A stretch of 64,000 nucleotides of DNA from Sphagnum compactum (taxonomy: Eukaryota; Bryophyta; Sphagnopsida; Sphagnales), in NCBI GenBank assembly GCA_965153455.1, contig OZ234496.1:14252304-14316303 (forward strand). Direction: 5' to 3'. Position 1 is the first letter of the stretch. Each line of letters begins with the position of its first letter. The notes beneath the pieces were generated by a model that saw only the letters and a list, made by a program, of their open reading frames with translations, ran no database searches and was not told the DNA's origin. A program made the position numbers and the translations under genes. This document shows, one piece after another, positions 1-14,110 of this stretch.

Positions 1-3000
1 ACACAATACCTTTTTGGAAATGGAAGCAAATGATATAATGAAAGGTCATATTTAGAGAAAGTACAAATAACAAGATAGGAGGGCTTTCTATTATCCCAAA
101 GTTACCAAAGATAGGATGTACAGAAGTAAAACCAAAGGTGATAGGAACCAAAATTTATGGCACCATTTATTTGTTTTTTTTCTTATTTAAAAAAAAGAAC
201 TACCCCTACATACATTGGAAGTTTTAGTCAAGCTCCACAAACCATATTGCCAATTCTATTGTAGGGTAGTAGCCATTATTTTTTGTGTTTGATTAGTTTT
301 AGAAGTATGTAGTTTGAATATTTGCTATTTGTGAAAAAAATTCCACTCGACAATTACCCTTTGACATTTGTGGTCTAATTGTTGGGTCCTCATGTATGTG
401 GTATTAACAACGACTATTGACTTTTGTTAATTTGATGAAGGTCACAACAATCCTTAGCACACACAATGACAAAAAAAAAGGTGGCTTTAACCACCAATGC
501 TACAAGTGGTGCTTAAAATAACCTTGAATTCCATGCATTCATTGTGAAAATTTATTTAGAAGCATACAAAAACCTAATATAGGTGAAGATAATGCAAGGA
601 AACAATAATTTAAGAAAATGAAACAAAACCTTGAAATTGAAAAAGAAATTGAATAATGATGAAAGGATGTGATATTCATATGCAAATGTCATAAATTTCA
701 TGATGATAAATTTCATAAATTTCATGGACATTGGGTCCATTACAAAAGAATAATGAAAAAAATAAAGTTATAAATCCAGTAGAATTTAAAATGTTAAGAA
801 CGAGGAAACCCAAATAAACCAATTGGTCAAATCATGGCCCTTACTAATGGAAAAAGTTGAACACAAGGTTAGTTTGGAAGTTTTTAATTCATAAAACAAC
901 ATGAAAACATTAATCATAAAATGAAATTACATATTAGAAATTATATTTGTTAATGGTCATTATGATAATCACCACAACATATTGGCCTCTACAAATAAAT
1001 GGGAGACTCTATATGGAAACTACAAGAAAATACATGATTACATGAATGATATTGGCCATAACGAAGAATACTTGGACATGTTTATAAAATAAAAGAACAC
1101 GCAAAGCTTGTAAAGGTAGTTTAACAAAGTGTGTTTTGAATTCATTGACTCATGAACATCAACAATAAACCTTGTGTAACATTGAAATAATGTTAAGTTT
1201 TGTTGTGATGGATAGAATGTGGAAACCCTAAAATGCCATGGATGAAAAGTAGAAAGTGACAAACTATGGGACGGTTGGGCATCATGAAGGGTTATGGATG
1301 CCAGAAGTTCAAAGTTCTTTTGTTCTTTTCTACATTTGTTTAATTTGTTGGCTTGCAGGTTATGTGATTTTGTGTTTTATTCTGTATGGGAGCGACGCAA
1401 TAGATCTGAGTTCAATGACGGAGTGGGTTTTTTGTTATGGGTACTAGTGTGAACCCGGTGCATAATGCACCCCGTCGATCCCCCCCACCCGGTCTTTCGC
1501 TTTTCCCACTCCGGTTCTAAACGGTGACGAACTCTTTTGGGAATAGAAATTTCATGCAGCCAATGGAAGGCCCAAGGGTGCACTCAAGGTGCCTTGCTTT
1601 TATTCCTTTTAAATTTTGGGAGGAGGGGCCAGGGGGGGGGGGTGGGGGGAGGGTTTCTTTTCATTTTTCTTTGGTTCCCAATGTGTTCCCCAACATAATA
1701 TTACAATGTGTTCTTTCTCACTTCCACCTATTAAGACCCCTAGAACCCCACCCCCACCCCCTTCCCCCCTCCACGAAAAAAATAAAAATCATGACCCTCC
1801 TAAACCCTTAGCCCATGCATTCTTTGGGAAAGAAAAAAGCGCACCCAAATCTCCTCACCCACCCTCCAAATCCCAAAAATACCTCCCCCAACACCCTACC
1901 ATCCCCCATCCAAAAGTTGATATCTTCAACTTCTTAGACTGTCCACCTATTGAAGCCAGTCTTGGACTGTCCACCCTATTTTGTGCATAAAAAATCCTGC
2001 AATAGTAAATTTGTCATCTGGGGGGTTACAGGAACGGGCAGTGATTGGAAGAATCTTCCAGGCACTGCCCAATTTTTGTCCACACAGACAGACACCACGT
2101 TTGCTTTTATATATAAGATTTGCTTTTCAAAGATGTTTCCCAACTGCCCTAACTGCCGCCGGTTCCGCCGTAATGTTAAAACACAGAACGTCTTGTGACA
2201 CACAGACAGACAGACACCACGTTAGCTTTTATAAATAGGATTATGGTTCTTTGATGGAAATGTGCATCATGTTGCATGAGGGTGATTGGTGGGGAGTTTC
2301 AACACCATTGATGGAGGGTGGCTCGAGAACTTAGATAAGTAGTAGTTCCCATGGAGGATATGTGCCTTTTTTTTTTCTGGGGAGCTAATTTATTTATTTA
2401 TTTGTTGTGCTGGTGTGTTTTTATTGTAGAGTGTATTAAGTATATATAAATAAAAAAGTTGGGGAAAAATGCCCCACTGTGGGTTTAAAAGTTCTTTGGA
2501 ATTGACATTCCGCTACGCCTTGACTTTAGAAGGAAGTAAAAGAGTTAGCTGTAAGAGTCATGGACTAAAACATGGGAAATGACGACAACATTTAGGGTTT
2601 TATGAGTGGTCATTGTGGCAAATTCATATTGTGTGAGGATGTCTGGGTGATTGTGTGAGGTTGTCAATCTACCTGTGTCCAGAAGAGAGTATCTTTGTAA
2701 AGAATTCCGAGGAATACAACTATGGGGAAGGGTGTAGGTCTCATGGACTTTTGAAGCTGCATTGTACACTGTTCTGTTTTTCTTTATCCACTTTCTTTGG
2801 GAAAACTTGTTGAGATTGGGGCATTTGTTGGATTTTGAACTTGGAGTTGAGAGATGTTTGTCACAGAATATGACCAGTTGGCTCTTGAGAGGAAATCAAG
2901 AGAGATTTGATCCCTTGAAGTCCAAAGTCTAGAAGTTGTAGTTGTGATAGAATAATTAGGATTGGGATTTAGTTGTGCTTCATTCAATGTATTCTCATTC

Positions 3001-5200
3001 CGATGAATTTGTGATCAGTAGATGCATTGCCTTTGGTGGGGTGTATACTATTTAAGTCCCACCTTTCTTTTTTGGCGACAATTGCTTAAGTCCACCATAA
3101 TTTCAAGATTTCATGAAGTAAAATGACAGTGTGTGATGACACAGGCAAACTTCATCAAGAAAGCCCCATTGCGAGAATGAAAAAAAAAAAAACCTTGATT
3201 ACCTCTATTGTAGGTTTAGACATGCCTCCAAGTTTTGGTGGTAATAATACAATGGTAACCTCCACTTGACATTGAATGTGAACAACACACAAATCGTAAG
3301 TGACAAGAATGTTAGTTTAATGATGACAAATGTCAAAAAATTACACAAGTGGCCTTAATGTTGTGTTAGGGCAATCTTCATATTAAGAATTAAACACTAG
3401 GTGTGGCCTTGGCTTTAGTGTCATCCTTAATGTGTATTCTATTGGGCTTGAGCTTGGACCACCACATAACTTTCTTTTTTTTTCTTGTTTTTTAGTCCGT
3501 TCATTTTGATTTACTTATGGTTGGTCTTTGGAAAGGTTGAAGTGTAACCAAACAGAGAGAGTGCTAGACTCTACAACCAACCTGAAACATCTGATGGACC
3601 TACACAGAGTTCAGTTCTCAGTAAAACTTGAATCTAACCACAACCCTGATCTTCTTTCTCTCTCTTTCTCACAATGTTCTCACACACTCCCTGATCTTCA
3701 CTAAGACACAATAGATGCTTACACAAAATCGACAAGTGTGATTGCATACACCTTCATTTACAAAATACCCCGCGAGCACAAGCTTCCTCTTCTCCCAGTA
3801 TGTTCATCAGAAGTCTAACAACCACTCAGCCAAAAATTGCGCTCCAAAAACAGACCGCTCAAGCTATCTATCCATGCACCTTCCTGTGCATCAGCCACCT
3901 TCCGAACTTCACCTGTCAACAGCATCGACCCTTAATTTCGACCTAACTCTCACCAGATTCAAGAGCTAGCCATCCTTTAGTTACTAGCGTAGCGAAAGAA
4001 ATCAGCAACTAGCAATCCTCTAAGCTCCTCTGCATTCTCTCCAAAATCTCCTCTACCTTCTCTAACTATCTGACTATCTCAGTTATCTCCAGTGTTGATC
4101 TACACATTTCTCACAAAAATCAGCCACACTCCTCTAGATCTGCAGCTCCTTTCGTCTTCCTCCGTCTATCTGTCCGCCCAAAAACTCTTGCCGTTCTGCT
4201 TTTTATCTGCCTCCTTCCTGAGCTTGTCTCGCAAGCTTTCCTCTTCAGCTTCTATCACAAACTGCCTCCTTTCTATTCCGTTCTTCCCCCACTCCCATGC
4301 AGCAGTAATGTAGAGATCCCCGCCGCAAAATCATGACGGCTAATAAAGCAAATTAAACCTTAAAAGCAACCAGTGTTCACACAGGCATGGCGACCTATTT
4401 TCGTGTTACAGAAGATCTATTTTTCATTGGTGTCTCCATTCAGGATGTCCAAAGCTTGTGCAAAGTAATTGTGATCTTGAGAACAAACCATGCAAATAAA
4501 TAATCATGGCTCATTTTAAAATATTGTCGGTGACATACACCACAAAATGAATAAAAAGCAATTTTGACATGATGAATTTTAACTTGATGAGGTGATGCAT
4601 TGTCGTAAACCAATCGATGAAATCCATATGTGCATGTTGTTGTAGTCATGCATGAAAAGAGTTTTATTTTTTTCATAATGATAAAAGTATTCCTTGAGTT
4701 CAAGGTGTGGTAAGTTATACCTACAATGCATGCATGAAAATATCACACACATTCTCTCTTTCCATTGACAACAAACACGAACCCACTTTTCTTTCAAAGC
4801 AGATCGCATATGAAAAAGCTTTTAGAAAAAAAGGAATAAACCAAACCCTCAATAAATCATTCCCCCACTGAAAAATGCACTGTCCACACACCAAATCAGC
4901 AAGCTTGGGGCAATTCCACAGCAATAAAGAAATTTTCAAAAAGGGCCAAATTCAGCAAACCCTGATTTTAAATTAACGTCACAATAGCTCTTGTTTGTTG
5001 TTGTTGTTGTTGTTATGGTTTTGGCTTTGTTCTTTGCTACTAATAATAATCATAATAAGTATGCTCTCTTTCATTGCCAATTTCCTTGCCTCTTTTGCTT
5101 TTTTACTTTGGCCTTGCTTGCTTATTCCCTCCCAATTCAAAAAAACCCAAGTGCTTCTTCTCCTCTTTTTCTTCACTCTCCAGCACATAATTCACCCACT
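1..5200. other. AT-rich intergenic spacer, no supported gene
   Basis: This stretch is AT-rich with many stops in all frames and no recognisable coding exon. It contains a C/G-homopolymer-rich patch around 1470-1960, a direct repeat at 2081-2115 and 2199-2239 (listed separately), and a less AT-rich, CT-rich segment at about 3540-4330 that looks transcript-like but carries no family I recognise. Short open frames such as 4092-4313 have low-complexity translations and no plausible splice partners. Confidence 0.6.
2081..2239. repeat. direct repeat of ~36-40 bp, two copies
   Basis: A block beginning CACACAGACAGACACCACGT and continuing into a TTTTATATATA-type tract occurs at 2081-2115. It recurs at 2199-2239 with one extra CAGA unit and a few substitutions. 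The copies are 118 bp apart start to start. The 83 bp between them contain a GC-rich patch (around 2151-2172). No transposon family is assigned. Confidence 0.7.
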
Positions 5201-5252
5201 ACACTACACCCACTACTATTCCATTGCTCAAAGGGAAGGAAGGGGAGATTTT

Positions 5253-5259
5253 TATAAAA
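5253..5259 (+). promoter_or_regulatory. TATA box of the O-fucosyltransferase-like gene
   Basis: TATAAAA at 5253-5259 lies just upstream of a CA repeat and a purine-rich leader. Transcription would be expected to begin about 30 bases downstream, near 5285. The assignment rests on motif and position only. Confidence 0.45.
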
Positions 5260-5284
5260 AAAATTCAACCCCAAAAGTAGAGAG

Positions 5285-7409
5285 ATACACACACACACAA
5301 ACACACAAAGAAGCTTTAGTAGAGAGAGAGAGAGTTGTTGGTGTTTTGTTTGCATATTCTTCATTTCATTTTGGGTTGTTGGGTGGATTTTCAGGGTCAA
5401 TTTTTTTTTGTTTTGTTTGTTGGGGTTTTGGGGCCGGGGGAGTGGCATACGCTTGCTGTTTGCTGTTTTAAAAAAAAAAAAAAAAAAAAAGTTTTGTTCT
5501 TGATTGTCGTGTGGAAGGATTGTAATTATTCGCAAAAAAATTTCCCAAAAGCACCGCAGATCGCATCCCCCCGAAAAAACAAGAGGAAAGAAGAAAGAAA
5601 AAAATTGAACAGAAAATATGCCCCACAGCACAAGTCTCTCTTCGCAGTGAGGAATCGCTGAATCCTCTCTCTCTCTCTTGTTCTCTCTAAATTTGCTCTT
5701 TCTTAATTGATTGTTTGTCGAGGATCATTCTACTGACCCTGTCTCTGTGTTTTTGTCTCTCGATTGATCCAAGTTCCTTTCATTTTGGTTTGGTGTCGGT
5801 TTTGTATTTTGTTTTTGTTTTTTGGTCTATTTCAGGGAAGTGTTTTGTGAAGAGGAGCAGGAAGAGGAGGAGGTTGTTTGCGGCAATTTGTTGTTGTTGA
5901 TTTTGCTTTTTTTTTTTTCCCTTTTTGGGAGTGATTTCCGAACAAGAAGGCTATAATCACTTCTGCTGCACAGAGAGACACAGAGAGAGAGAGAGATGAT
6001 GCCAAAGAGAAGACTGGAGCTAGTTTTGTAAAGAGAAGAAGCTTGTGTTTGTGTTGAAGGACTGATTTTGGTCCACGACTTTTTATTCGGTTCCAGGAGG
6101 GTTTTTTTGGTGTGCCTGGTTTGTTTTTTTGTTCCTCTGCCGTGTTTTGTGAGAGAAAGTTGGAGAAGGTGAGATAAGCTTGTTGCTTCTAAAGCATGGA
6201 CCGTCGATGTGCGGACGGGAGGGGAGCGGGTGAAGAAGTGATCTTCAAGGACTTTCGGTTCCGATTCTCGCCATCTGCTGCGGCTGCTCCTGCCGTTTCT
6301 TTTTCTTCTTTCCTGATTTGGCGATTCATTTCCCCTTGCGTGGATGTCGGGAGCTTGATTCCTTACTGCGACTGAGGCGCTTCGATTTTGATCGAATCGC
6401 GAGTTGCGCATGCAGCATTGCTTCCCCTCGTCACTCCAGGTATGTGCGCGTTCCGCGGTTTGTAGTTTGTACCATATCACCATTGCGTTTTTTCCTTGAG
6501 ATCATGTTCTTCTTATCTTCCTCTCTTACGATTCGTATCTTTCGGCTGCCATTCGGTTGGACATCATTGGACTTCAATCTGTTGGATTCGAACTTGAAAA
6601 AGCAAAATTTTCGAACTCCATGTCCGTGTTGTGCACATCAAAGCGCTGTTGCTAAAAATGTTTTTTTTTTGGGCTTAGGAAGCGGCTCTTCTCTTTGATG
6701 ATGTAATAAGCTTTGGATTCTCATCGGAAGCTCCTCTAGTAAACTCCCAGAGCAGCTCTGCATTTAGGACTTCACAACGCTCTCCATTAGCAATGTATGT
6801 GAATTATTGTCCTCAGTGTGCACTGGTCAGTTCATGTCTCTCTTCTTTCCCCACTTTCCAGTACCTGAATTCCAAAGGGATTCTAGTGTGGTGTGCAAAA
6901 GTCAGGCCCATCAGAGTGCCATGCCCTTGCTGCAAATGAGTTCTTTCCATGCCATTTAGGCTTTATTCTTTTGTCTCAGAAAAAAGTGGGCAGTCTAGTG
7001 CATGGCACTGCCCACTGCATTTCCTGTTTTACTCTGGGCAACAATGTGAATTCTTCTCTACACATTTGGAATAATTTTTCCCTACAGTCTGAACTCTTTA
7101 CTATCTTTTCCTCCATCTTGATCTCAACCTCAGACACTAATTTGGAAGAAAACAGGAGAAATGCCCTTCAGATCCACAGAACATGCAGAACAAATTTGCA
7201 TTGCATAAGAGTAAGCTCTTTCTCCACTTCACCCTTAAAATACCGGTCTGCTTTGCTCTACTGCAACTGATGGATTTGTGATGAAGGCTAGTGTTTGGTG
7301 TGGTTCTTGGAAAGTGTGATGATGGGTAGCACACTGATCATGAAATAGGAAACTGGAGGAATCACTAAGGAGGAGTAAAATTGCTGGGTTTTCAGAGAGG
7401 ACCAGCAGT
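5285..7409 (+). promoter_or_regulatory. 5' leader of the O-fucosyltransferase-like gene, with inferred leader intron
   Basis: About 1.15 kb of T- and GA-rich sequence (AGAG runs at 5321-5334 and 5982-5996) follows the TATA box and ends at a strong donor, CCAG|GTATGT, after 6439. A matching acceptor, TTTTCAG, ends at 7395, fourteen bases before the start codon. This predicts a leader exon of 5285-6439, a leader intron of 6440-7395 and a short second leader exon. The leader carries several upstream ATGs, which would reduce translation if retained. The transcript start and intron are inferred. Confidence 0.45.
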
Positions 7410-10400
7410 ATGCAGCAGAGGCAAACACAACAGCAGGCGGCATTAGGGCAGGGGCGTAGGCAAAAGGCTCGATTAGTAGGAGGAGGTGCTCTGGTACGCA
7501 TGCTATGGATCAGTGGCTATCTTACTGTAACTTTGGGGGCGCTCTTCTCCACATTCTTCTATCCAGATCTCCTCTCTATCTTATGCTCTCAAAAATTAAG
7601 TGTGCAACCCTATGTTCTACCCAAGGTATCTTCTCCACTTGTCCATGTTGCAATTTCGTAACACTCCCTCCGGAGCGCTGCTGAATAGGGAGCTGATTTG
7701 CATCCCCATCTCTCTTTGAGCTTTGAGATAGTACATATTGTGGCATAGTGGATAAGCTATTGACCTGCTACAAAATTCTTGAAGTGAAGTTATTGAAGAT
7801 GATAACTTGACCCACATGGGTAAATCACACAAATTGGCCTATCTGCTTCTTGTAGGAAGTAGCTGAAGGTACTCTCCTGGAGGTTTGTTCATCTGAAACT
7901 ATGTGACCTAGAAACATCTCAGGGTTTTGTTTAGCTGGTTTTGAAGTGAACATGTGTCCCTAAACCTGAATCCTTGGGCTCAGAAATTGTCACAGGTCTT
8001 CTGTTGACTAAGCTTGAGTCAAGATGTCATAGATCCAGATGTTTGATTCCCCTGAGTCATCACTTTATGCTTTCTGTAGGGACAGAATATTTGTTCATAT
8101 AGATGAAAGGGATGATCTTCTTATCTCACACCCAGCTTGTGTGCATGGTCTACTGGAAAGATCAGTGAAGGAGATCTTACCAAAGAATTATAGGCTGTTG
8201 CAGTTGTGTTATGTTCAATTGTCTTTAGATTGCTGGTATGCAGGAGCATAGATTGGACACTAGTTGTGGGATAAGAGAAGTTTATCCTTCAGAGTGAGTA
8301 AACAGCATTGCTTTTTCTGTAATCCCAGCAGAGTGATCTTGGAGTACAAACCAGAACTAGTGAGTTGAGTTGGAAGCAAGAGCTTGCCCCCCCTCATTTG
8401 TCTCGACTGGAGAAACCAGATATACGGTCTGACCTACCAGATGACAAGGTAACATTCTTACTCATTTAGAGATGTTTATCCTTCCTTTAGGGTTCAGTTT
8501 CCTCTTTTTCATGCTTGCTGATTGGCTGGTGCTATGTTATGTCATGACCTTATTATTGGCTCCTCTCTCAATTCTTTTAAGGTTGACTTAAAGTTGTAAG
8601 TATTGAGAAATTCTCAGTACTATGAAGATAGTTTCAGATTTTTCTCTATTCACTATATAATGTGTCTGCATGGGCAAAAGCTTGTTGGAGATTCAATGTT
8701 GTACTGCATTGTCCCCAGCTCACAAGTCCATTGCTGTTACTCTGGTGTAATTCAGATTAGCCTTTGTTTAGCTGACCAGGAGCTGATTATTGCATTTGTT
8801 TGCGTAGTTGCTGGAGTTCAAAAAACTGTGGAAGCCTCCATCAAATCGAGGCTTTGTTCCTTGTGTTGATAGAAGCCCTTCATATACAGGTCAGCCTTGT
8901 CCCTTCACTTTAGGTCTCCACCTAAAGCTCTTGCTGGAATGTGTGACTAGAACTGTGTCAGCTTTGTCAAATCTGCTTCTGATTAGTGCACTCAGTTATA
9001 CTTCTGTGGCAAGGGAGATTTGAGCCTTGGAAATGTCTACTTGACAATGAAGCACCTGAGAGTTATGTGGGATCCTGGTTCAACTTTTTGTGTTTGTCAT
9101 GTCGTAACCTATGCCCAGTCTTCTTGGTTTGATGGGGTTTTAGGCATGAAAATGATCTCAAAATTGGTCTGACACATTTTGATCAAGTTTGTTTGGTGGC
9201 CTGACAACCTGGGAAGAGCAGGTCCAGCAAAGTCAAGAGGGTATCTTGTAGTGCAGAGCAATGGGGGGCTAAATCAGATGCGGGCTGGAGTAAGAATCCT
9301 GAGATTCCAATGCTTCATATTATTTAGATGTAGCTGGAGTTTGACAAGTGAAACTTTGTGCCCTGATGCAGTGCCAAGTGATTTCACATGGCCATTTGTC
9401 CTTTGCATGTGTTCATATGGGTTCTGATGTCTCTGCTTCATTTTGCAGATTTGTGATATGGTAGCAGTTGCACGCATTTTGAATGCTACCCTGGTGGTTC
9501 CAGAGTTGGATAAGCGGTCTTACTGGCAAGATTCCAGGTGAGGCTAGTTTCTTTCTGCCAAGTTCTTGCTACAAGTATGCCAGCAACATGTCCCCAGTTG
9601 ATGAATTTTTTTCCCATTTGTTCGTTTCAATTGAGCGTTGATCACCAAATAAAACTGACCCCTTTGTTTCATCAAGATGTACCTTTCTTGCTGACAAGCT
9701 GATCTGAGTTTTCCTCTACAAGATCTTGCAGTCACCCCCCGTATTGGTATTGGTTACATTTTCTCCTTATGTATGCTTGTATGATTGAAGTATGATCCTA
9801 GTGAACGTATGACTTACAGGCTAATTGTTGATTGTTCTGTGTAGCAATTTTTTTGATGTATTTGATGCCGACCACTTTATAGATGCTTTAAAAGGAGACA
9901 TAGATGTGGTGAAGGCACTTCCAAGCCACCTTATTTCAGCACCCAAAGCTGTGAAGCAATTCCAAAGCTGGTCCAATCTCAAGTACTATGAAGAGTCAAT
10001 TGCTCCTTTGTGGCATGAGTATAAGGTTTTGTTGCTACCCTGTCTCCTCCCTGATTCTGTCTTTCATTCTCTTCTTTTTTGTTGGAGTAAACCTCTTTGG
10101 AGGTATGCAGTGGGGTTCTCACAATTGACTGTGTCTCTTTTCTTCAGTCGAGCAGTACTTTTGTCTATGGAATGTAATTGTGAGTCTGCCACTGACTATG
10201 TCACACTTTGATGCTCACTGATTCAAGTGGAGGAGTTGGAGCATGCAAGATAACTGATCTCTTTTGCTGGTGGTGCAGGTTATCCATGCATCTAAATCAG
10301 ATTCACGGCTTGCAAACAATGATTTACCACCAGACATTCAAAAATTACGTTGCCGGGTTCACTATGATGCTCTACGTTTTGCACCCCAAATTGATTCTTT

Positions 10401-12541
10401 TGGGCAGGTTTGTTCCCTGTGACACAAAAGTCACTTAATTCAAACATGGAAGTGTGGGCTGCCTTATCAGTCAGGAAAGTGATTTCATCTGTCTGCACAG
10501 CTGGCTTGTGGCTTCCATATATATTTTGACCTGTCTCTTGATGCTAGCTGACATTATGACTCAGTCTTCCTAATGCTTTCGGAAATGTGACTGAATTTTA
10601 GGACAAAGATTTTTGTATAGTTGTTTGCAGGAAATTGTTTGCATTCACCTATTCTTGTTATATGAGCAGAAGCTAGTGGAAAAAATGAGATCAGATGGAC
10701 CTTTCATAGCATTGCATCTGCGGTATGAGAAGGACATGCTGGCTTTCAGTGGTTGCACCTACGGTCTTACTGAAGATGAAGCTAACGAGCTTTCCAACAT
10801 TAGGTATTTATTCATATTTTGAACTGTTTGTGGTTCCAGTTGTCTGAAAGGTATAAGCAGCATATTTTACAGCATTCTAGCTGGATAAACATGAAGTAGT
10901 GAACAAAGTTATGGTTGTAGGTACTGGAGGTTTCATGTTTCTTGTTGAGATGGAAGCTGTCATAGGGGTGCATAGAGGCCCTATGTATTACAATGCATGG
11001 AGAAGATGTTTCCTGCCTCAGGGTGTGATGTCATAATCTTGGTCGGTTGTTTCATGTTTCTTTTCTAGATGTTTCTTCTCCCTTGTGCTTCTGCTCCACA
11101 GAGCACTTGTAATGTGTTAATTATAAGATGAGTGTTGCTATTCCAGGAGTCTCGAAGTCATCATGTCTGACATTGTGGTCATGTTCTTGCAGACTGCATA
11201 CAGCTCATTGGAAGGTGAAGGGCATAAACTCCACAGACCAAAGAAGCAGGGGCTTTTGTCCCCTGACCCCCACAGAGATTGGGATATTTTTGAGAGCACT
11301 GGGCTACCCCAAGAGCACCCGTATATATATTGCTGCTGGAGAAATTTATGGTGGCGATGAACGAATTGCTGGCCTTCTATCTCGCTTTCCTAATGTGATG
11401 CATAAGGTTGGCAATTATGCTCATGGTACTTTGGAGAACTCTATTGATGCTAGTTGCTTTCACTGCGTTGAGCATCAGGGAATTGTGCTTATTGTGTGTA
11501 AAGTTCTCTCCAGAGACATAGGGACTACATTGTGGACTACAATGGTAATAAATATCTGACAAATCCTGTTAACAAATGTCAGGAAACTGTAGCATCTATG
11601 GACGAGCTTGCACCATTTGCCAGCCACGCTACTCAAATGGCAGCCCTGGATTACATTGTATCTGTAGAAAGTGATGTGTTTGTACCTTCATACTCTGGGC
11701 ATATGGCACGTGCTGTAGAGGGCCATCGAAGGTACCTTGGACACCGCAAGACTATAACCCCTGATAGGTATGCTTTATGTTTTCTTAAACAGAACCTTCT
11801 GCTAAAAGACAGCAGTTTTCTGTGCAATCTTGTAGATTTGTTATCTTACCCAGACCCTTCTGCTATTCACCTGAGTTTTGCACACTGGAATCAAGGTGCA
11901 ATTTCTGATGTTTACAGTCTATTTTCTTGATTTGGTGTCTGCAGCTTTAACCAACTGTTCATCAGTTTTTCTACTGCTTGCAAGCATCATTGTACTGAAG
12001 CTCTGAAATTTACTGTTCCTGCTTGGTGACAGGAAAGAGCTAGTAGTCCTTTTTGATAAGCTAGATAGAGGAGAGCTTGAGGAAGGCCCAGAACTCGCAG
12101 AGTTGATCACTGAGATCCATCGGAGGAGGTATATTTACTGCTCATGTTGTAAGCCTCAAACTGTGGAATGATACATAGGTCAATTTCTCATGCTCATGAA
12201 CTTTCTTTACACATATATGTCCATTCCTTATGTTTGGGTTGCATTTGGGTTCACTGACTACCATTTCCCTAAAGGCTTCACATTTATTATATGGATGACT
12301 TTGTGTCTGCAGGCAAGGATCACCTCGGAAAAGAAAGGGCCCCCTTACAGGGACTAAAGGAAGGGATCGTTTTCGATCAGAGGAAGCTTTCTACACAAAT
12401 CCACTTCCTGATTGCCTGTGCTCAGACATCATGAGTCTAACAAAGAGTAGTCCGTCTGTGCAGAGCAAAGCAAATAAATTGTGGATGGCCAACAGCAATT
12501 GGAATGCCAGTGGAATTCTAGCATCAGTGCAAGGACAATAG
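7410..12541 (+). CDS. O-fucosyltransferase family protein (GT106-type), 580 aa, 12 coding exons
   Basis: Predicted type II Golgi glycosyltransferase of the plant O-fucosyltransferase-like family, which includes the pectin rhamnosyltransferases; the substrate cannot be told. A Q/R-rich cytosolic tail (residues 1-30) precedes a membrane anchor (about 31-50). Family blocks follow: NGGLNQMR (about 150-160), [33 protein letters not shown] (H311, R313), [11 protein letters not shown], then [15 protein letters not shown] with [11 protein letters not shown] and a C-terminal [16 protein letters not shown]. Coding exons: 7410-7625, 8329-8448, 8808-8889, 9222-9289, 9449-9537, 9845-10025, 10279-10407, 10670-10803, 11193-11406, 11583-11767, 12033-12128, 12313-12541. 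All junctions are GT-AG and the phases sum to 1,743 nt ending in TAG. The start at 7410 is chosen because it precedes the basic tail and anchor. The length fits the family. The first two exons are less conserved, so the N-terminus is the least certain part. Confidence 0.9.
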
Positions 12542-14110
12542 CATCACCTGTATGCAGTGTTCCAGTGTAAAGTGCAAAGCAAATCCAGAACTAGTCTGAG
12601 TTATCTGTGTCTTTTTTTCTAAATATCAATTTGCACCAGTCAAATTTGAGGGCTGCTCTGCTCCCATTTCATGCGCTCTGTTTTTCCTTGATGTAAGCAA
12701 TTCAATGTGTGCACTTTGATGTGTTTGATTAACAGTCAGAAGGTTGAGTCAACCAGCACACAAGATGGGGTCTTTAAATCTCTTATCACAAGAGTGTCTT
12801 TTGCAAGTCTGACTACCTGAACATGCAGCACAAGATTCTCCTCAAATTCTGCAGGATGATGAGCAGGGTGGTACAATTCTGAAAACCAGGCCTTGTGCTG
12901 CTGCATTTATTGATATTTTCAAGTAAAGAACTGCTGTCAGAACCCTAATAATCTGGCAATTAAGTTTAGCTGTTGAACACACTTACTGAGTACAGGTCCA
13001 TCATTGAGTTCATTGGTGTTGTTCTGTTCTCAGTTTGGAGCTGAGACATAGTTCTGACAGCTAATATTGGAAGGCAAGTATATTTGTATGTGCGGGTGCA
13101 TGTGTGTGTGTGTGTGTGTGGGTGTGGATCGCAATTAGGAGAAATACAGCAGCTATAGTGCCCTAGTTATAAAGGAGGTTCGGAGACTGGGAAATGTGCA
13201 GCTTTTCTGGACTGGTTGCACACAGGCAAGCAATCTTATGGAAACCTCCTCTCCAAAAGGATCAAGTATGTATGCTTAGGATTGGTCCTCAGTTGTCTTT
13301 TCACCTTTTTTTGTTTCTTTCTGTTTCTTTCAGCCTATTGTTCATATTCTTTGGTTTTCTGTTTTTTCCCTCTGTGTTTCTCTACACCTTTTCCTTTCTG
13401 TGGTGTTAGATGCTAGCCAGTATCATGGCTGAGTCTTCCCATCATGGCCTGAGTCTTACAGTTGATTCTGGACTTGCAACTGAAACTCAGTACACAGGCT
13501 AGTGCTTACAGTGGCCTATACCCACTGTGGGGAAGCTGGAGGGAGCCAATGAAGTCAGTGGATGAGTTGTGAATGATAAGTCACTATCATGCATGGTATT
13601 GTTGCTGGTCCATGAACGAGTGTGAGAGACTGCCACTTTTGTTCATACTGCTAGCTAGTTTTATTGCTCTTCATTTTTAGTTCTACCCTTGTTTGTTTCT
13701 CTTCTTTGTTTTTTGTCTATCTCTCTCTGTGTTTTTCTTCCTCCCTGCTCTTCAGTCCTTATCTGGAATTCTTTCTTTGATTCTCTTGGAATTTTTAAAA
13801 ACCAGTGTTGGGCAGTTCTTTGATTTTGTGGAGGTTTTGGGTTCTTGAAATTTCCCAAAGTTGAAGGATTTTTGGTGTTGTGGTTTTGAAATCCCCTCTT
13901 GAAAATTTTCAAAATCGAAGTTCCTCTGGGTTTCTGGTTTTTGAGAATTTTCACAAAATAAAACAATCTCTGCTTCGAGTTTTTGAATCTTTTCAAAGAA
14001 CTAGAGGGTTCTTGAAAGAACCAGAGGGCTTTTTAATCGATTTTATGATTTTTTGAGAACTGTGGTTTCTTCTCAAAACTGTTTTTTTTTTAGTTTTTTG
14101 AGAACCATTT
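12542..14110. other. 3' flank of the O-fucosyltransferase-like gene and spacer
   Basis: Non-coding. The first several hundred bases probably include the 3' untranslated region. A (TG)n microsatellite lies at about 13101-13119. From about 13800 to 14100 there is a T-rich low-complexity stretch built from short repeated phrases of the TTCTTGAAA / AGAACCAGAGGG type. I see no protein family. Confidence 0.5.

Noticed and set aside
1524-1990. proline/glycine-rich open frames of 95-124 codons
   Set aside because: They arise from C and G homopolymers in a composition-skewed patch. No start context or family support.
5827-6483. 218-codon open frame on the minus strand
   Set aside because: It lies antisense to the CT/GA-rich 5' leader of the O-fucosyltransferase-like gene. 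Its translation is S/T/R/K-rich low complexity with no domain.
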